Assembly: GCF_900101025.1 (NCBI RefSeq)
Contig: NZ_FMUH01000006.1
Span: 186,001-250,000, forward strand
Origin: Klenkia marina
GTDB lineage: Bacteria > Actinomycetota > Actinomycetes > Mycobacteriales > Geodermatophilaceae
Reading direction: 5' to 3'
DNA length: 64,000 bases
Part shown: in pieces, positions 62,432 to 64,000 of the stretch
Layout of the letters: the number at the start of each line of letters is the position of its first letter
How positions within the stretch are numbered: the stretch's first letter is position 1
Program-made: the position numbers and the translations under genes
The notes under the pieces: model-generated
Seen by the model: the letters and a program-made list of their open reading frames with translations, nothing else
Database searches by the model: none
What the model was told of the DNA's origin: nothing

Positions 62432-64000
62432 GTGAGCACGCAGACCAGCCTCCGGCCGACCCGCGGCACCTTCCAGGTGGTCAGCGAGTTCCAGCCCTCG
62501 GGCGACCAGCCGACCGCCATCGCCGAGCTCGCGAAGGCGGTGAGGTCCGGCCAGAAGGACACGGTGCTGCTCGGCGCCACCGGCACCGGCAAGTCGGCCA
62601 CCACGGCCTGGCTCATCGAGCAGGTGCAGCGGCCCACGCTCGTCATGGCGCCGAACAAGACCCTGGCCGCGCAACTGGCCAACGAGTTCCGCGAGCTGCT
62701 GCCCAACAACGCCGTCGAGTACTTCGTCTCCTACTACGACTACTACCAGCCCGAGGCGTACGTCCCCCAGACCGACACCTACATCGAGAAGGACTCCTCG
62801 ATCAACGAGGAGGTCGAGCGGCTCCGGCACTCGGCCACGCAGAGCCTGCTCACCCGGCGCGACGTCGTGGTGGTCTCGACCGTGTCCTGCATCTACGGCC
62901 TGGGCACCCCGCAGGAGTACGTCGACCGGGCGCTCAAGATCGGCGTCGGCGAGGAGCGTGACCGCGACGAGCTGCTGCGCACCCTGGTCACCGAGCAGTA
63001 CAGCCGCAACGACCTCGCCTTCACCCGCGGCACGTTCCGGGTGCGCGGCGACACCATCGAGGTCTTCCCGGTCTACGAGGAGCTCGCCGTCCGCATCGAG
63101 ATGTTCGGCGACGAGGTCGAGCGGCTGTACTACCTGCACCCGCTCACCGGTGAGGTGGTCAAGGAGGTCGAGGAGCTCTTCGTCTTCCCGGCCACCCACT
63201 ACGTCGCCGGCCCCGAGCGCATGGAGCGGGCGATCGGCAGCATCGAGGCCGAGCTCGAGCAGCGGCTGGCCGAGCTCGACAAGCAGGGCAAGCTGCTCGA
63301 GGCCCAGCGGCTGCGCATGCGCACCACCTACGACATCGAGATGATGCGCCAGGTCGGGTTCTGCTCGGGGATCGAGAACTACTCCCGGCACATCGACGGC
63401 CGCGGCGCCGGCACGGCCGGTGCCTGCCTCATCGACTACTTCCCCGACGACTTCCTGCTGGTCATCGACGAGTCGCACGTGACGGTGCCGCAGATCGGCG
63501 GCATGTATGAGGGCGACATGAGCCGCAAGCGCACCCTGGTCGACCACGGGTTCCGGCTGCCCTCGGCGATGGACAACCGCCCGCTGAAGTGGGAGGAGTT
63601 CACCGACCGCATCGGCCAGTCCGTGTACCTGTCGGCCACCCCCGGCAACTACGAGCTGGGCCGCACCGGCGGTGAGTTCGTCGAGCAGGTCATCCGCCCC
63701 ACCGGGCTGGTCGACCCCGAGATCGTCGTCAAGCCGACCAAGGGCCAGATCGACGACCTGGTGCACGAGATCCGCACCCGCACCGAGAAGGACGAGCGCA
63801 TCCTCGTCACCACGCTCACCAAGAAGATGAGCGAGGACCTCACCGACTACCTGCTCGAGCTGGGCATCAAGGTGCGGTACCTGCACTCCGAGGTCGACAC
63901 CCTGCGCCGGGTCGAATTGCTGCGCGAGCTGCGGCAGGGCGAGTACGACGTCCTGGTCGGCATCAACCTGCTGCGTGAGGGGCTCGACCTGCCCGAGGTG
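62432..64000 (+). CDS. uvrB: Excinuclease ABC subunit B, 3' truncated by the window end
   Basis: The frame is open from the GTG at 62432 to the end of the window: 523 residues of a protein that is normally ~700. It has Walker [26 protein letters not shown], the beta-hairpin-region [20 protein letters not shown], helicase DESH ([13 protein letters not shown]), SATPGNYEL and [15 protein letters not shown]. UvrB loads onto damaged DNA with UvrA and recruits UvrC for nucleotide excision repair. The start follows a TACATT hexamer by seven bases. The first residues ([20 protein letters not shown]) fit actinobacterial UvrB. Confidence 0.96.
   Translation, partial: MSTQTSLRPTRGTFQVVSEFQPSGDQPTAIAELAKAVRSGQKDTVLLGATGTGKSATTAWLIEQVQRPTLVMAPNKTLAAQLANEFRELLPNNAVEYFVSYYDYYQPEAYVPQTDTYIEKDSSINEEVERLRHSATQSLLTRRDVVVVSTVSCIYGLGTPQEYVDRALKIGVGEERDRDELLRTLVTEQYSRNDLAFTRGTFRVRGDTIEVFPVYEELAVRIEMFGDEVERLYYLHPLTGEVVKEVEELFVFPATHYVAGPERMERAIGSIEAELEQRLAELDKQGKLLEAQRLRMRTTYDIEMMRQVGFCSGIENYSRHIDGRGAGTAGACLIDYFPDDFLLVIDESHVTVPQIGGMYEGDMSRKRTLVDHGFRLPSAMDNRPLKWEEFTDRIGQSVYLSATPGNYELGRTGGEFVEQVIRPTGLVDPEIVVKPTKGQIDDLVHEIRTRTEKDERILVTTLTKKMSEDLTDYLLELGIKVRYLHSEVDTLRRVELLRELRQGEYDVLVGINLLREGLDLPEV

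Overview
The window is about 64 kb of very GC-rich, gene-dense chromosome from an actinobacterium. Long shadow reading frames on the opposite strands, frequent GTG starts and many 1-4 base stop/start overlaps all fit this. Gene order from sigB to msrB closely follows the Mycobacterium tuberculosis Rv2674-Rv2710 block as I remember it (sigB, dtd-like genes, sigA, ppgK, inositol phosphatase, cei, DUF4193, dut, DUF3710, OB-fold, DUF3159, two TrkA proteins, APC permease, TrmA-like methylase, dxs, rnd, DUF3000, hemE, hemY, hemQ, msrB). Protein style and hairpin types suggest Geodermatophilaceae (Blastococcus, Modestobacter, Geodermatophilus), but this is inference. I see no tRNA, rRNA, CRISPR array, insertion sequence or prophage.

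Layout. 1-3.3 kb: tail of an acyl/acetyl-CoA synthetase, sigB, dtd and an HhH-GPD repair protein. 3.3-9.5 kb: DUF3099 and DUF3039 proteins, a BrkB membrane protein, a VanW wall protein, a small zinc-ribbon protein and the principal sigma factor. 9.7-21.7 kb: conserved housekeeping block (ppgK, phosphatase, cei, DUF4193, dut, DUF3710/OB/DUF3159 operon, TrkA pair, APC permease, RNA methylase). 21.7-28.7 kb: envelope genes (GT39 glycosyltransferase; membrane esterase, DUF2156 lipid aminoacylase-like protein and GDSL lipoprotein in one operon). 28.7-37.5 kb: dxs coupled to a thiamine-binding protein, a fadB/fadA pair behind a palindromic operator, rnd with an unusual response regulator, and DUF3000. 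37.7-41.7 kb: hemE, hemY and hemQ of the coproporphyrin-dependent haem route, then msrB. 41.8-50.1 kb: secreted nuclease, cold-shock protein, CPBP protease, stand-alone LigD polymerase domain, TAP-type lipoprotein hydrolase and LigC ligase. 50.1-55.7 kb: the most accessory-looking part, a SipW-like signal peptidase with SipW-dependent secreted proteins, a TasA/CalY-like protein and a private two-component system. 55.8-62.0 kb: treX-treY-treZ trehalose operon. 62.4 kb to the end: uvrB, cut by the window edge.

Regulation that can be read from sequence. At least twelve genes start at, or 6-7 bases after, a TANNNT-like -10 hexamer, so leaderless transcription looks routine here. Strong stem-loops sit after most operons, usually without a T-tract. 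Palindromic operator candidates lie before fadA, treX and the sipW-like gene. The best candidate for a little-described system is the SipW/TasA-like module with its own histidine kinase and LuxR-type regulator (50089-55656): an actinobacterial extracellular fibre or surface-protein locus in which peptidase, cargo and sensor are encoded together.
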